Source: Aliiroseovarius sp. S1339
Lineage (GTDB): Bacteria; Pseudomonadota; Alphaproteobacteria; Rhodobacterales; Rhodobacteraceae
Assembly (NCBI RefSeq): GCF_023195695.1
Contig: NZ_JALPQG010000007.1
Location: 124,001-188,000 of the forward strand
Length of the DNA stretch: 64,000 nucleotides
Reading direction: 5' to 3'
Below the pieces are notes generated by a model. It did no database searches. It was given only the letters and a program-made list of their open reading frames with translations, and had not been told where the DNA came from. Every line of letters begins with the position of its first letter. Within the stretch, counting starts at the first letter, position 1. The position numbers and the translations under genes were made by a program. Of the stretch, positions 32,670-43,147 are shown piece by piece.

Positions 32670-34232
32670 GTGGACGACGTGCAAAAACGTCCGTGGCAGT
32701 GGGTCCGTATTGGGCTGTTCCTTGCAGTAATTGGCTGTGTTGTGCAGATTGCGCCATCGCGTGCGCAAGCGGCACCCTACGCAGCGATGGTGATAGATGC
32801 GCGCACCGGCGAGGTGCTTCATTCGCGCAATGCGGATACGCGGCTGCATCCAGCCTCTTTAACCAAAATGATGACGCTGTATATCGCATTTCAAGCGATC
32901 AAGCGCGGCGAGATTTCACCCGATACGGTTGTGACGATCACCAGCAAAGCGGCGTCCGAACCGCCCTCGAAACTAGGGTTGCGAGCGGGGCAGAAAATCA
33001 AGTTCCGCTATTTGATCCGTGCGGCAAGTGTCAAATCCGCCAATGATGCGGCGACTGCGATCGGCATTGCGATTTCCGGGTCCGAAGCGGCTTTTGCCCG
33101 TCGGATGAACCGGACTGCAAAGGCGCTGGGTATGTCGCGCACACATTTCAAAAACGCCCACGGGCTGACCGAAAAGGGCCACCTGTCGACCGCGCGCGAT
33201 ATGACCGCGCTGGGCCGCCACCTGTTTTTTGATCACCCCGGTTACTACAACCTGTTTTCGCGCATCACGACGGATGCGGGGATGAAGCCCGTGTCAAACA
33301 CCAACCGGCGGTTTCTGAGAAATTATAAGGGCGCAGATGGCATTAAAACCGGCTACACGCGCGCCGCTGGCTTCAATCTGGTGGCGTCCGCGGAACGCGG
33401 TTCTAAGCGAATTATCACAACGGTTTTTGGTGGCCAATCGACCGCATCGCGCAATGCAAAAGTTGCCGAACTGATGGATCTTGGCTTCCGCCGCGCGCCC
33501 AACCGCGCTTCGGTGCGCAAACCGGCGCTGCCTGCCTATACAGCCGAGGCGCGTGAAACACCGCAACCCGGCGCGTTTGGCAAGACCATTCGTTTGATCA
33601 CAGCCGTCAAACTGAGCCCGCGCCCCAGCCCACGCCCGATCAAACAAGATCCAGCCGCACAAGCCCAGCTTGCTGCCCTGACCGAAAGCATCAAAGACGC
33701 CGTCGCGACGGCAATTGCTGAGCCTTTGGAGGAGCCGGAGGTCGTGGCAGATGCCTTGCCGCAAGTGCAGGCGCAAGAGCCGACAACAACAACGCCCGTG
33801 GCCGAGATTGTTACGGCCTCAGTTGAGGCTCCGGCTCCCACCCCCACCGCGCAACCATTCGTCGGCAAGCCTGCTGCGCCAGTGACGGCGGCCGCCCCGC
33901 CAGCCCGTCCCGCCGCAATCATTCTGACGTCACTTGCGTCACAAGCCCCCTCGACCGCCGAACCTGAAGTGGTGACGCGTATGTCGACCTCAGGTGGGCG
34001 TCATTGGGCGATTAATGTGGGTGTGCTTGGGTCACGCTATCAGGCCGAACGCACCCTTCTGAAAACCGCATTGAAAGAGATCGACACGCTGGACGAGGCC
34101 CTTCGCAAAGTTGTTCGCCGCTCGGACGGGTGGCATGCGAATTTCGTGGGGATGTCACAGACTCAAGCCGATCTGGCTTGCCGTCGACTGACCGCACGCA
34201 ACACACGTTGCAACGTGCTAGGTCCGTCCTGA
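32670..34232 (+). CDS. D-alanyl-D-alanine carboxypeptidase (PBP5/6 type) with C-terminal SPOR domain
   Basis: 520 residues from a GTG at 32670. A signal segment (about 11-35) ends near AQAA. The penicillin-binding motifs are Ser63-x2-Lys66 (PASLTK), Ser123-x-Asn125 (VKSAND) and Lys226-Thr-Gly (GIKTGYTRAAGF). A Pro/Ala-rich linker of about 140 residues leads to a SPOR domain (about 440-520, HWAINVGVLGSRYQAERTLL) that should bind denuded septal peptidoglycan. It trims the terminal D-Ala of pentapeptides. The PBP5 C-terminal membrane anchor is replaced by the SPOR domain. Confidence 0.92.
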   Translation: MDDVQKRPWQWVRIGLFLAVIGCVVQIAPSRAQAAPYAAMVIDARTGEVLHSRNADTRLHPASLTKMMTLYIAFQAIKRGEISPDTVVTITSKAASEPPSKLGLRAGQKIKFRYLIRAASVKSANDAATAIGIAISGSEAAFARRMNRTAKALGMSRTHFKNAHGLTEKGHLSTARDMTALGRHLFFDHPGYYNLFSRITTDAGMKPVSNTNRRFLRNYKGADGIKTGYTRAAGFNLVASAERGSKRIITTVFGGQSTASRNAKVAELMDLGFRRAPNRASVRKPALPAYTAEARETPQPGAFGKTIRLITAVKLSPRPSPRPIKQDPAAQAQLAALTESIKDAVATAIAEPLEEPEVVADALPQVQAQEPTTTTPVAEIVTASVEAPAPTPTAQPFVGKPAAPVTAAAPPARPAAIILTSLASQAPSTAEPEVVTRMSTSGGRHWAINVGVLGSRYQAERTLLKTALKEIDTLDEALRKVVRRSDGWHANFVGMSQTQADLACRRLTARNTRCNVLGPS

Positions 34233-34246
34233 ACGGTGCTCACGCC

Positions 34247-35854
34247 TTACTCTGACGCGCCCTTCGTTGCGACAATGTCGAATGCCGCCGCCATCAAGGC
34301 GCGGGTGTAATCCGTCTGCGGGGCGTCAAAAATCTGATCTGCCGGACCGCTTTCCACAACATCGCCCGCGCGCATAACCAACACGTGATGAGATAGCGCG
34401 CGCACCACGCGCAGGTCATGTGAGATGAACAGATAGGCCAGCCCGTGCTTCTTCTGAAGGCCGCGCAATAGCTCGACAATCTGCACCTGCACGGTCATAT
34501 CCAGCGCCGAGGTTGGTTCATCCAGAACGACCAGTTTTGGGCGCAGGATCATCGCCCGTGCGATGGCGATACGTTGGCGTTGTCCGCCGGAAAACTCGTG
34601 CGGATAGCGATCCATTGTGGCGGGGTCGAGCCCGACCTCCAACATGATTTCCGTCACCATTTCGCGCCGATCCCGACCGGGTTCTAATCCGTGCACGGAG
34701 AGGCCTTCGGCGATAATCTCTTCCGCCGTCATGCGCGGCGACAATGACCCATAGGGGTCTTGGAACACGATCTGCATGTCGCGCCGAAGCGGTTGCAGTT
34801 GGCGCGACTTGCGCCCCTGAATATCCTCGCCCAGAAACACCACCGGGCCATCCGAGCTAATCAACCGCATCACGGCCAGTGCCAGCGTCGTCTTGCCCGA
34901 CCCGCTTTCACCGACAATCCCAACGGTTTCACCCGCGCGGACCGAGAAGCTGGCGGCGTTCACGGCCTTCACATGCCCGACCGTGCGCCGCAGAAAGCCG
35001 CGCTGGATCGGGAACCAGATGCGCAGGTCTTTGGTCGCGGCAATTTCCGGTGCGTCTGCGGGCACCGGGTCGGGGCGGCCATGCGCCTCGGCATTGATCA
35101 GGGTGCGGGTGTAGTCGTGTTTGGGGTTGGCAAACAGCGCGGCGGTTGGGCCTTCTTCAACGATGATGCCATCTTTCATCACGCAGACGCGATCCGCAAT
35201 TTTACGCACGATGCCAAGGTCATGGGTGATGAACAGCAAGCCCATCCCTTCGCTGTCTTTCAATTCGGCCAGAAGGTCGAGGATCTGCGCCTGAATGGTT
35301 ACGTCCAGTGCCGTGGTTGGTTCATCCGCGATCAGAAGTTCGGGCCCGTTTGCCAGCGCCATGGCGATCATCACTCGCTGCCGTTGCCCGCCGGACAATT
35401 GGTGCGGATAATGCGCAAGCCGCGTTTCGGCGTCGCGGATACCGACCTTGTTCAGAAGCTCAAGGATGCGCGCGCGGACCGCGTCCCCGGTCAGACCTTG
35501 GTGCAGCTCAATCGACTCGGCCAGTTGCTTTTCGATCGTGTGCAGCGGATTCAGCGATGTCATCGGTTCCTGAAAGATGAAGCTGATGTCATTGCCGCGC
35601 ACGTCGCGCAAGTCGGATGGCGATGCGCCAATCATCTCGCGCCCATCATAGGTGATCGACCCGCTGACTTGTGCGCTATCCGGCAGAAGCGATACGGTGG
35701 ATAACGCAGTGACGGATTTGCCCGATCCGCTTTCGCCCACAATGGCGACCGTTTCGCCTTTGCCAACCTCGAAGCTGACACCCTGCACGGCGGGGTGAAG
35801 CTGGCCGTCCTGACGGAATGAGACATGCAGGTCTTTGACGTTCAGAACGCTCAT
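34247..35854 (-). CDS. yejF: Peptide ABC transporter, dual ATP-binding protein YejF
   Basis: 535 residues with two full ATPase domains. The first has Walker A GESGSGKS at 40-47, LSGGQRQR near 158 and [12 protein letters not shown]. The second has GESGSGKTT near 333, FSGGQRQR near 433 and [12 protein letters not shown] fused pair of this kind is the hallmark of YejF. The ATG overlaps the yejE stop by 4 bases. It powers uptake of oligopeptides and, in E. coli, microcin C. Confidence 0.94.
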   Translation of the reverse strand: MSVLNVKDLHVSFRQDGQLHPAVQGVSFEVGKGETVAIVGESGSGKSVTALSTVSLLPDSAQVSGSITYDGREMIGASPSDLRDVRGNDISFIFQEPMTSLNPLHTIEKQLAESIELHQGLTGDAVRARILELLNKVGIRDAETRLAHYPHQLSGGQRQRVMIAMALANGPELLIADEPTTALDVTIQAQILDLLAELKDSEGMGLLFITHDLGIVRKIADRVCVMKDGIIVEEGPTAALFANPKHDYTRTLINAEAHGRPDPVPADAPEIAATKDLRIWFPIQRGFLRRTVGHVKAVNAASFSVRAGETVGIVGESGSGKTTLALAVMRLISSDGPVVFLGEDIQGRKSRQLQPLRRDMQIVFQDPYGSLSPRMTAEEIIAEGLSVHGLEPGRDRREMVTEIMLEVGLDPATMDRYPHEFSGGQRQRIAIARAMILRPKLVVLDEPTSALDMTVQVQIVELLRGLQKKHGLAYLFISHDLRVVRALSHHVLVMRAGDVVESGPADQIFDAPQTDYTRALMAAAFDIVATKGASE

Positions 35855-36972
35855 TGGAAGGTCTTTCGCGGGTCAAATGCGTCGCGCACGCCCTCAAAAA
35901 TGAAGACAAGCAAGGACAGCAGGATCGAAAAGGTCAAGAAGGCGGTGAACCCCAGCCACGGCGCCTGCAGGTTGGCTTTGGCTTGGCGTGTCAGCTCGCC
36001 CAGCGATGGGGAGGAGGACGGTAGGCCGAAGCCCAGGAAGTCCAGCGTTGCAAGGGTCGAGATTGTGCCGGTGATGATAAACGGCAGCATGGTCAGCGTG
36101 GCGACCATCGCGTTGGGCAGCACATGGCGCACCATGATCACCCGGTTCGATACCCCCAAAGCACGCGCCGCGCGGACATATTCGAAATTGCGCGCGCGCA
36201 GGAATTCGGCGCGGACGACGCCCACCAGCGCGGGCCAGCCGAACAGCACGGTGACAAACACCAAAAGCCAGAAACTTCGTCCTAAAATCGCGAACAGAAT
36301 GATGATGACGTAAAGCGATGGCGTTGAGCTCCAGATTTCCAAGATGCGTTGGAACACAAGATCCACCCAGCCGCCGAAATAGCCTTGGATGGCCCCGGCG
36401 GCGATGCCGACGACGGACGTTAGCACGGTCACGATGATGGTGAAAAAGACCGACAACCGGAAGCCATAGATGACACGCGCGGATACATCGCGCGACGTGT
36501 CATCCGTGCCCAATATGTTCTGGCTGGTAGGGGGCGATGGCACTGCGCCGCCTGTGTCGACAATGGTGGTGAAGCTGTAAGGGATCGGCGGCCAAAGCAG
36601 CCAGCCTTTCTCGATCTCGGCCCCGTCCACCATGCCGGTTTCGGACTGCGCGATGACATCTTCCGGGTCGTCCCAGCAGGCATCAAGCCCGCCGGATTTG
36701 ATCAGGCACCGGACTTCGATATCGCCATAATTCGCCTCGGTCCTGAAATCTCCGCCAAAGGTGGTTTCGGGATAAAACTTGAAGATCGGAGCGTAGAGTT
36801 CACCCTGATAGCTAACCACGATGGGTTTGTCGTTGGCGATGAATTCAGCCAGCAGTGATAGGCCAAACAGGATGCAAAACAGGATCAGCGACCAGAAGGC
36901 ACGATTGTTTCTGCGAAAATTGCGCCAACGGCGTTGGTTCAGGGGGGACAGTTGGAATGCGGATTGGGCCAT
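35851..36972 (-). CDS. yejE: Peptide ABC transporter permease YejE
   Basis: 373 residues. An N-terminal membrane helix (about 26-44) is followed by a long periplasmic loop (about 50-160) typical of YejE, then five helices with the permease loop EFLRARNFEYVRAARALGVS (EAA motif). It forms the membrane channel with YejB. It starts 2 bases after yejB ends and overlaps yejF. Confidence 0.94.
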   Translation of the reverse strand: MAQSAFQLSPLNQRRWRNFRRNNRAFWSLILFCILFGLSLLAEFIANDKPIVVSYQGELYAPIFKFYPETTFGGDFRTEANYGDIEVRCLIKSGGLDACWDDPEDVIAQSETGMVDGAEIEKGWLLWPPIPYSFTTIVDTGGAVPSPPTSQNILGTDDTSRDVSARVIYGFRLSVFFTIIVTVLTSVVGIAAGAIQGYFGGWVDLVFQRILEIWSSTPSLYVIIILFAILGRSFWLLVFVTVLFGWPALVGVVRAEFLRARNFEYVRAARALGVSNRVIMVRHVLPNAMVATLTMLPFIITGTISTLATLDFLGFGLPSSSPSLGELTRQAKANLQAPWLGFTAFLTFSILLSLLVFIFEGVRDAFDPRKTFQ

Positions 36973-36974
36973 GA

Positions 36975-38057
36975 TCAGACCTCGCGCCCTTCAAAGTCGA
37001 TGCGGGGATCGACAAACACATACATAAGGTCAGACAGGATGCCGACGAGCAGACCGATCAGGCCGAAGACGAACAGCGTGCCGAAGATAACGGGATAGTC
37101 GCGCTGCAACGCGGCCTCGAACCCAAGCCGCCCTAGCCCGTCAAGCGAGAATAGCGTTTCGATGATCACAGAGCCGCCAAAGAAAACGCCAAGAAAAACG
37201 GCGGGGAAGCCTGCGATCACGATCAACATCGCATTGCGGAACACGTGGCCATACAGCACCCGACTTTCCGCCAGACCTTTGGCGCGGGCGGTCACCACGT
37301 ATTGCTTCTTTATCTCGTCCAGAAAGCTGTTCTTGGTCAGCAGAGTCAGTGTCGCAAAACTCGCGATGGTCGAGGCAAAAACCGGCAGGGTGATGTGCCA
37401 GAAATAGTCGACGATCTTACCCCAAAGGCTCATCTCGCTCCAATTGTCAGAGGTCAGGCCGCGAAGCGGGAACCATTGCAGGTAAGACCCGCCTGCAAAG
37501 ACGACCAGCAAAAGGATGGCGAACAGAAAGCCGGGGATCGCATAGGCCACGATGATCACGCCCGACGTCCATGTGTCGAATTTCGACCCATCGCGCACAG
37601 CTTTGCGCACGCCCAGCGGGATCGAGATCATATAGGCGATCACGGTGGACCAAAGCCCCAAGGTGATCGACACCGGCAGTTTTTCGGCCACCAATTCGAA
37701 CACGCCGATAGACCGGAAATAGCTTTCGCCGAAATCCAGACGGACATAGTTCCATAACATCGAAAAGAACCGTTCGACCGGGGGTTTATCGAAGCCGAAT
37801 TCTTTCTCCAACTCCGCAATGAATTCAGGCGGCAAGCCGCGCGCGCCAAGATAGCGTTCATCCCCGCCACCGCCCGCACCCGCGTCAGCGCCACCACCTG
37901 CGATGGTGGCAAACACGTCGCCTTCGCCCTCCATCTGGGCGATGATCTGTTCGATTGGGCCACCGGGGACAAACTGGGTCAGGGTGAAGTTGATCACCAT
38001 GATCCCCAGCAAAGTCGGGATGATCAAAAGAAGCCTGCGCAGAATATATGCGCCCAT
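36975..38057 (-). CDS. yejB: Peptide ABC transporter permease YejB
   Basis: 360 residues. It begins [20 protein letters not shown], the standard first helix of DppB/YejB permeases, with the conserved [12 protein letters not shown] after it. An insertion of glycine/alanine-rich sequence ([16 protein letters not shown]) in the first periplasmic loop is typical of the YejB subgroup. The EAA motif is [20 protein letters not shown]. It pairs with YejE. The start lies 44 bases after the yejA stop. Confidence 0.94.
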   Translation of the reverse strand: MGAYILRRLLLIIPTLLGIMVINFTLTQFVPGGPIEQIIAQMEGEGDVFATIAGGGADAGAGGGGDERYLGARGLPPEFIAELEKEFGFDKPPVERFFSMLWNYVRLDFGESYFRSIGVFELVAEKLPVSITLGLWSTVIAYMISIPLGVRKAVRDGSKFDTWTSGVIIVAYAIPGFLFAILLLVVFAGGSYLQWFPLRGLTSDNWSEMSLWGKIVDYFWHITLPVFASTIASFATLTLLTKNSFLDEIKKQYVVTARAKGLAESRVLYGHVFRNAMLIVIAGFPAVFLGVFFGGSVIIETLFSLDGLGRLGFEAALQRDYPVIFGTLFVFGLIGLLVGILSDLMYVFVDPRIDFEGREV

Positions 38058-38101
38058 TTGGGTCTCGCTCTCTTACTCGTGCGGTTCGTGCGCGTCGCGG
38101 G

Positions 38102-39994
38102 TCAGCGAAGCACGCCGTCTGCCTTCAGTTTTTCTGCTTTTTCGGCATTAAACCACCAAAAGTCCAGATAGCCCAGATCATAGGGGGGCAGGGGGTCGGG
38201 ATGTTCGAACTGGTCGTAATAAGCAACCGTGTGTTTATTTTTGTACCATTGAGGGACCGAGAATTTCAGCGCCCGCATGACCCGGTCTAGCGCTTTGGTG
38301 GCAATCACAAGATCGTCCTTAGTGTCGGCATTGCGAATGATGTCGATCAGGGTGTCCACGGCGGGGTCTGCGACGCCGGGCGAGTTGAAGACCGACACCG
38401 CAGCCTCTTTCGAGCCGAAGGCCTGTTCCAGATTGCTGCCGGGTTCATAGCCGAACGCCATTTGATCGGTGATGACGTCATAATCGAACGCATAGCGGCG
38501 GTCGACGAATTGGGATGTATCGACCCGGTTCAGAACAGCATCGACGCCGATTTTGCGCAGGTTTTCGACATAGGGCGTGATCACGCGATCAAAGGTGGGT
38601 GAGAAGGTCAGAAATTCGACCCGCAGCGTTTTGCCCGCTTCATTGCGTCGCATCCCGTCATTGCCGACGACCCATCCGGCCTCTTCAAGCAGGCCGGAAG
38701 CCTTGCGCGCGTTTCGTCGGTCAAATTGCTTGTCGCCCGAGGTTGGCGCCATGATCGCCTCGCCCAACGCGCCTTCGGGCAGCTTGTCGGCCAGTGGTTC
38801 CAGCAGCGCCAGTTCTTCGGGCGAGGGTGTGCCGGTGGCTTCAAGATATGAGTTCTCGGCAAAGCTGTTCACGCGTTCGTAAAGGCCATAAAACAACGCC
38901 TCGTTCGACCAATTGAAGTTGAACATCAGGCCGATAGCTTCACGCACGCGGATATCCTGAAACTTTTCGCGACGCATGTTGAACACGAAACCTTGCCCCG
39001 GGGCCTGACTGCCATCGTCCAGTTCGGCCTTGATCACGTGGCCCGATTTGACCGCTGGGAAGTCATAAGACGTGGCCCACTCTTTCGAGCTGTTTTCCAG
39101 CCGGAAGGTGTAACTTCCCGCCGAAAAGCCTTCGATGGCCGCATTGCTGTCGGCGAAGTATTCGATGCGGATCGTGTCGAAATTCCAACGCCCCTTGTTG
39201 ATCGGCACGTCCTTGCCCCAGTAGTCGGGGTTGCGCTTGTAAACGATGCGTTGGTTGATTTTGTAGCTGTCCAGCATATACGGGCCGGTGCCCATCGCTT
39301 GCTCTAAACGGCTTTCGTCCAGCCGCGCGCCGGTCTTTTCAAACCACGCTTTCGACATGACAGGCGTTGCCGAGGCTTGGCCGATGCGTTCGCGGACCGG
39401 GGCATCTGGCTGAAAGGTGAATTTGACCCGCGCCGGGTCAAGGGCTTCGACGCTGGCGATGATCCGGCTGACGCCTTCGCGATAACTGATCAGACCTTGC
39501 TCCATGAACAGATCATGCGTGAAGACCACATCCTCGGCGGTCATGGGGCTGCCATCGGCAAACGCAGCCTCGGGGCGCAGGGTGAAGATAACCCAGCTTT
39601 GATCTTCGGGATATTCAAGACTTTCCGCGAGCAGCCCGTAGGAGGTTCCGCTTTCGTCGGCAGTGGCGGTCATCAGACGTTCAATGTTGATCGAGGCCAG
39701 CGCCCCGGGCACACCCTTGCGCGCATAGGGGTTGAAGCTGTCAAAAGTGCCGTTTGATGATGAGATGACGATCTCGCCACCTTTCGGCGCGTCCGGGTTC
39801 ACATAGTCCAGATGGGTGAAATCTGCGCTGTATTTCGGCTGGCCAAAGTATGAATAGGCGTGTGACGTGATCGTCGTCTCGGCACGGGCCAGCAGCGGCG
39901 TCAGCACCAGAACAAGACCCATCAACAATCCCCAGAACATGGTGAGGCGGGTATCGGGCGTTTTCGCTTTGGCGTGCGACTGGACAGGCATCAT
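38102..39994 (-). CDS. yejA: Peptide ABC transporter substrate-binding protein YejA
   Basis: 630 residues. An N-terminal signal (hydrophobic LTMFWGLLMGLVLVLTPLL, cut near ARAE) is followed by an SBP family 5 fold with HLDYVNPDAPKGGEIVISS, the characteristic YejA opening. It captures oligopeptides in the periplasm. First gene of the minus-strand yejABEF operon. MMPVQ offers two start codons (39994 and 39991). Confidence 0.94.
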   Translation of the reverse strand: MMPVQSHAKAKTPDTRLTMFWGLLMGLVLVLTPLLARAETTITSHAYSYFGQPKYSADFTHLDYVNPDAPKGGEIVISSSNGTFDSFNPYARKGVPGALASINIERLMTATADESGTSYGLLAESLEYPEDQSWVIFTLRPEAAFADGSPMTAEDVVFTHDLFMEQGLISYREGVSRIIASVEALDPARVKFTFQPDAPVRERIGQASATPVMSKAWFEKTGARLDESRLEQAMGTGPYMLDSYKINQRIVYKRNPDYWGKDVPINKGRWNFDTIRIEYFADSNAAIEGFSAGSYTFRLENSSKEWATSYDFPAVKSGHVIKAELDDGSQAPGQGFVFNMRREKFQDIRVREAIGLMFNFNWSNEALFYGLYERVNSFAENSYLEATGTPSPEELALLEPLADKLPEGALGEAIMAPTSGDKQFDRRNARKASGLLEEAGWVVGNDGMRRNEAGKTLRVEFLTFSPTFDRVITPYVENLRKIGVDAVLNRVDTSQFVDRRYAFDYDVITDQMAFGYEPGSNLEQAFGSKEAAVSVFNSPGVADPAVDTLIDIIRNADTKDDLVIATKALDRVMRALKFSVPQWYKNKHTVAYYDQFEHPDPLPPYDLGYLDFWWFNAEKAEKLKADGVLR

Positions 39995-40124
39995 CTGGCT
40001 TCCCTCATACGGTTCAACGGCTTTACGTTTTCACAAGCTAATGGCGCGGTCCAATAAACTGCAAGGCGCGATTTGGTGATCGGGGCGCGATCCGGGGTAA
40101 TCAGGGATCATATCGCAAAGAAAA

Positions 40125-40150
40125 GGGCCGCCCCGGTGTCGGGACGGCCC
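40125..40150 (-). terminator. Rho-independent terminator of the cytochrome c gene
   Basis: GGGCCG-C-CCCG and CGGG-A-CGGCCC pair with one mismatch around a 4-base loop. On the minus strand the stem is followed by TTTTCTTT. It begins 23 bases after the cytochrome stop codon and separates it from yejA. Confidence 0.85.
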
Positions 40151-40172
40151 TGAAAAACGGATAGGTCAGCGC

Positions 40173-40703
40173 TTAGCCGCCAATGGTTTGCAGATAGGCG
40201 ATCAGATCGGCGCGGTCTTCTTCCTTTTTCAGACCCGCATAGGTCATCTTGTTGCCCGGCGCGTAAGCTTTCGGGTTAGCCAGCCATTCGTTCAGCTCGT
40301 CCGGGCCCCAATTTCCGCCAAGCCCAGCCAGTGCGTCCGAATAGTTAAAGCCGTCAACGCCGCCAATCGGGCGGTCAATAAGGCCATAAAGGTGTGGACC
40401 GGTGCCATTGGCGCCGTCTTCCAGCTTGTGACAGGCTTTGCACTTGCCATAGACCTTTTCGCCCTTGGCGGGATCGGCTGCGGCCAACAGGTCCGCAAAC
40501 GGAACAGCCTCTTCGGCTTCTTCTTCTGCGCCACCTTCTGCGTCGGTCGCAATCATGTAGCCGGTGGCGGTGTGGCCATCTTCGCCGTGACCACCTGCTT
40601 CTGTTGAATACAGGCTGTCTGCCGCCCAAGAGCCCAGCAGGAAGAACAGGAGGGCACCGATTACGGCGGCCCCGGCTTTCGTCATTGTCATTGTGTCGAA
40701 CAT
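40173..40703 (-). CDS. Membrane-anchored class I cytochrome c (c-552/c-y type)
   Basis: 176 residues from ATG 40703. An uncleaved N-terminal helix (about 11-29) anchors it, an acidic linker (GGAEEEAEEA) follows, and the heme domain has Cys88-x2-Cys91-His92 (CKACHK) with the axial Met153 in NKMTYAG. It shuttles electrons from the bc1 complex to terminal oxidases at the periplasmic face, like cytochrome c-y/CycM. Upstream in-frame codons to 40757 encode a non-conserved extension. It is divergent from the prephenate dehydratase gene, as is usual in Rhodobacterales. Confidence 0.93.
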   Translation of the reverse strand: MFDTMTMTKAGAAVIGALLFFLLGSWAADSLYSTEAGGHGEDGHTATGYMIATDAEGGAEEEAEEAVPFADLLAAADPAKGEKVYGKCKACHKLEDGANGTGPHLYGLIDRPIGGVDGFNYSDALAGLGGNWGPDELNEWLANPKAYAPGNKMTYAGLKKEEDRADLIAYLQTIGG

Positions 40704-40810
40704 GTCGCGTTCCGTCTCATCCAAAGTCAAAAGCCTTCTAGCCGCTTCCATTGCCATGTTTCAAGCGATATGACAGCCGACGAGCTGCACTTTAACGCTA
40801 ACCGGCAGAA

Positions 40811-41656
40811 ATGGACCGCGAAATGACCAGCCGTATCGCCTTTCAGGGGGAACCTGGCGCCTATTCGCACGAGGCCTGCATCGCGGCCCGTCCCGACCTT
40901 GATCCGATGCCGTGTGAGACCTTTGAAGAGGTGATTGAAGCGGTGCGAAGCGGCGCGGCTGAACAAGCCATGTTGCCGATCGAGAACACGACCTATGGCC
41001 GGGTGGCCGATATTCACCGTCTGTTGCCCGAAAGCAGTCTGCATATCCAGGACGAAGCCTTCGTGCGCGTGCGCATCAGCCTGCTGGGTCTGCCGGGGTC
41101 AAAAGTTGACGATATCAAGACAGTGCGCGCGCACCTGGTGCTGCTGCCACAATCTGCCACGTTCCTGAAAAGTCACGGCATTCGCGGGATTTCGGCGGCG
41201 GACAGCGCAGGTGCTGCGGCAAAACTGGCGCAGGCAAAGACCGCTGGCGAAGGCGTGCTTGCCTCGTCATTGGCCGGGCAGATTTACGGGCTGGACGTGC
41301 TGGCTGAAGATGTTGAGGATCACGGCCATAATACCACGCGATTTGTCATCATGGGGCGCGAGCCAGACCATAGGCGGCGCGGTGACCATGGCATGATGAC
41401 CACGTTCGTGTTCGAAGTGCGCAACATTCCTGCCGCGCTTTACAAGGCGATGGGTGGTTTTGCGACCAATGGCGTGAACATGACCAAACTGGAAAGCTAC
41501 ATGGTGGACGGCTCGTTCACCGCAACGCGGTTCTATGCCGATATCGAAGGGCATCCTGACGACCGCAAGGTGCAACTGGCCTTGGAAGAACTGGATTATT
41601 TCACTTCGACCCTGGAAATCCTTGGCGTCTATCCGCGCGACCCGGCCCGCGACTGA
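40811..41656 (+). CDS. pheA: Prephenate dehydratase with ACT domain
   Basis: 281 residues from ATG 40811, or 277 from ATG 40823 (MTSRIAFQGEPGAYS, the more usual family start). It converts prephenate to phenylpyruvate for phenylalanine synthesis. The dehydratase domain includes IENTTYGRVADIH and NTTRFVIMGR, where the Thr-Arg-Phe catalytic motif is visible. The ACT domain (about 195-275) carries GVNMTKLESYM for phenylalanine feedback binding. No chorismate mutase domain is fused. It is convergent with the SRPBCC gene, with no base between the stops. Confidence 0.95.
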   Translation: MDREMTSRIAFQGEPGAYSHEACIAARPDLDPMPCETFEEVIEAVRSGAAEQAMLPIENTTYGRVADIHRLLPESSLHIQDEAFVRVRISLLGLPGSKVDDIKTVRAHLVLLPQSATFLKSHGIRGISAADSAGAAAKLAQAKTAGEGVLASSLAGQIYGLDVLAEDVEDHGHNTTRFVIMGREPDHRRRGDHGMMTTFVFEVRNIPAALYKAMGGFATNGVNMTKLESYMVDGSFTATRFYADIEGHPDDRKVQLALEELDYFTSTLEILGVYPRDPARD

Positions 41657-42136
41657 TCAGCGAATCGGGTGCGTGGTGGGGCGATAGCGGTTTTCAATCG
41701 ACTGGGCGTAATCAGCGACCCGCTTGCGAAACCGTTTGACCATAGAAGCTCGCGCAAGCTTCATGGATTGCAACAACAGCCGCGCAGGGATCGATTTGGG
41801 CCGCATGTCGATGCTGAGGTTCATGCGCGTGCGATTGCGCGACAGCGACATCAGTTCGACTTCCACCACCGCTTCGATCCCCGATACTTTCGAAAATAGC
41901 GAGAGCTGGTGTGGGGCCTCATAGGTCTTCAGAAGCATATCAGCAACGCGGGTGCGGTTGCGAAACGGGAAAGACGCATGCCACGTCATCCCCTGACCCG
42001 GCGCGCTCAGGTTGTCGGTGCGTGTGACCTGGGCCCCGCGACGCAGCGCGGCCCGTTCCATCCCATCGAAATCCGACACGGCTTCAAACACCTGCTCCAA
42101 CGTGGCTTCGATGTCTTCGCGGGTCTTGAACTTCAT
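41657..42136 (-). CDS. SRPBCC-fold protein
   Basis: 159 residues. One START/SRPBCC domain begins MKFKTREDIEATLEQVFEAV, with SDFDGMERAALRRGAQVTR next and a basic C-terminal helix (KLARASMVKRFRKRVADYAQ). No signal peptide. It could bind a lipid or be a membrane-surface protein, but the ligand is unknown. It follows nudC on the same strand with a 45-base gap. Confidence 0.8.
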   Translation of the reverse strand: MKFKTREDIEATLEQVFEAVSDFDGMERAALRRGAQVTRTDNLSAPGQGMTWHASFPFRNRTRVADMLLKTYEAPHQLSLFSKVSGIEAVVEVELMSLSRNRTRMNLSIDMRPKSIPARLLLQSMKLARASMVKRFRKRVADYAQSIENRYRPTTHPIR

Positions 42137-42181
42137 GCGTGGTCTCTTTGGTTTCTATCCGAAGGTTGCCTGTTTGTGGTC

Positions 42182-43147
42182 TTAATCAAGCCGATCCGCA
42201 AGCCAGTTTGACAGCAGGAACTGCGCGATAGACCCCTTTCTGGCGGGCGAAATGGCGGGTTTCTGGCCTGCGAACACCTCTAGCATATCTTCGCGCGACA
42301 CCCACATGGCTTGTTCCAGCTCGTTGGGGTCAATGGTGATCTCGGTCGTGGTGGCCGTGCCGCGTGTGCCGATCATCAGCGACGACGGATAGGGCCAGGG
42401 TTGCGACGCCAGATAGTCGACCGGGCCAACCCGCACGCCGGTTTCTTCAAACACTTCGCGCCGTGTGGCGGCTTCGATGGTTTCGCCTGGTTCCAAAAAG
42501 CCAGCCAGAAGCGAGAACATGCCTTCGGGCCACCGCGCGCCACGACCAACCAGAACCGCGTTGCCGTGGGTGATCAACATGATCACCACGGGATCGGTGC
42601 GCGGAAAATGTGACCGATCACAGGCGGGGCAATTGCGCTGCCAGCCTGCCTGCGCCGGGACGCTTTTCGTCCCGCAATTGGCGCAATAGCGGTGGATGCG
42701 GTGCCATTCCAGAATACTGCGGGCAGAGGCGGCCACTTCAGCCTCAAGCGGCGTAAGCTGGGCCATGATACCGCGCAACTCGGCAAACCCGTGATTGTCG
42801 GGCGTGTCGGGAAGATGTTGCCATGTCTGGTCAAGAAACGCGGTCGGGTCGGGTATGTCGCCCTCGGGCTGCCATTTCGAGACATCAGTGGCGAACAATG
42901 GGCCTTTATCGTCCAGACCTAGAAACACCAGCTTATCTTGCCGTGGCATGATTCCGGGGTGGCTTAAAGTCAAACAGGCCAGATCAATCTGGAGTGTAGC
43001 GCTCTGCTTGACCATCGGCTTGCCGCGCCAGATGGGCAGGATGCGCGCGGTTTCAGCAAGGCGCGCAAGGCCGCTGATATCGCCACGCTTTTCCGCTGCG
43101 CGGTCTAAAAGGCCTGCACCGAAGGTAACCTGCTCGGCGATTTTCAT
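42182..43147 (-). CDS. nudC: NAD+/NADH diphosphatase
   Basis: 321 residues. The zinc ribbon CANCGTKS ... CPACDRSHFPR precedes the Nudix domain, whose box reads GFLEPGETIEAATRREVFEE then TG (G-x5-E-x7-REVxEExG). The NudC-specific SQPWPYPSSLM motif follows. It hydrolyses NAD(H) to NMN(H) and AMP, and in E. coli also removes NAD caps from RNA. GGGGGTG precedes the ATG. Confidence 0.94.
   Translation of the reverse strand: MKIAEQVTFGAGLLDRAAEKRGDISGLARLAETARILPIWRGKPMVKQSATLQIDLACLTLSHPGIMPRQDKLVFLGLDDKGPLFATDVSKWQPEGDIPDPTAFLDQTWQHLPDTPDNHGFAELRGIMAQLTPLEAEVAASARSILEWHRIHRYCANCGTKSVPAQAGWQRNCPACDRSHFPRTDPVVIMLITHGNAVLVGRGARWPEGMFSLLAGFLEPGETIEAATRREVFEETGVRVGPVDYLASQPWPYPSSLMIGTRGTATTTEITIDPNELEQAMWVSREDMLEVFAGQKPAISPARKGSIAQFLLSNWLADRLD

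Noticed and set aside
34760-35704. A 314-codon plus-strand frame opposite yejF
   Set aside because: It is antisense to two conserved ATPase domains and lacks a plausible ribosome site or family features.
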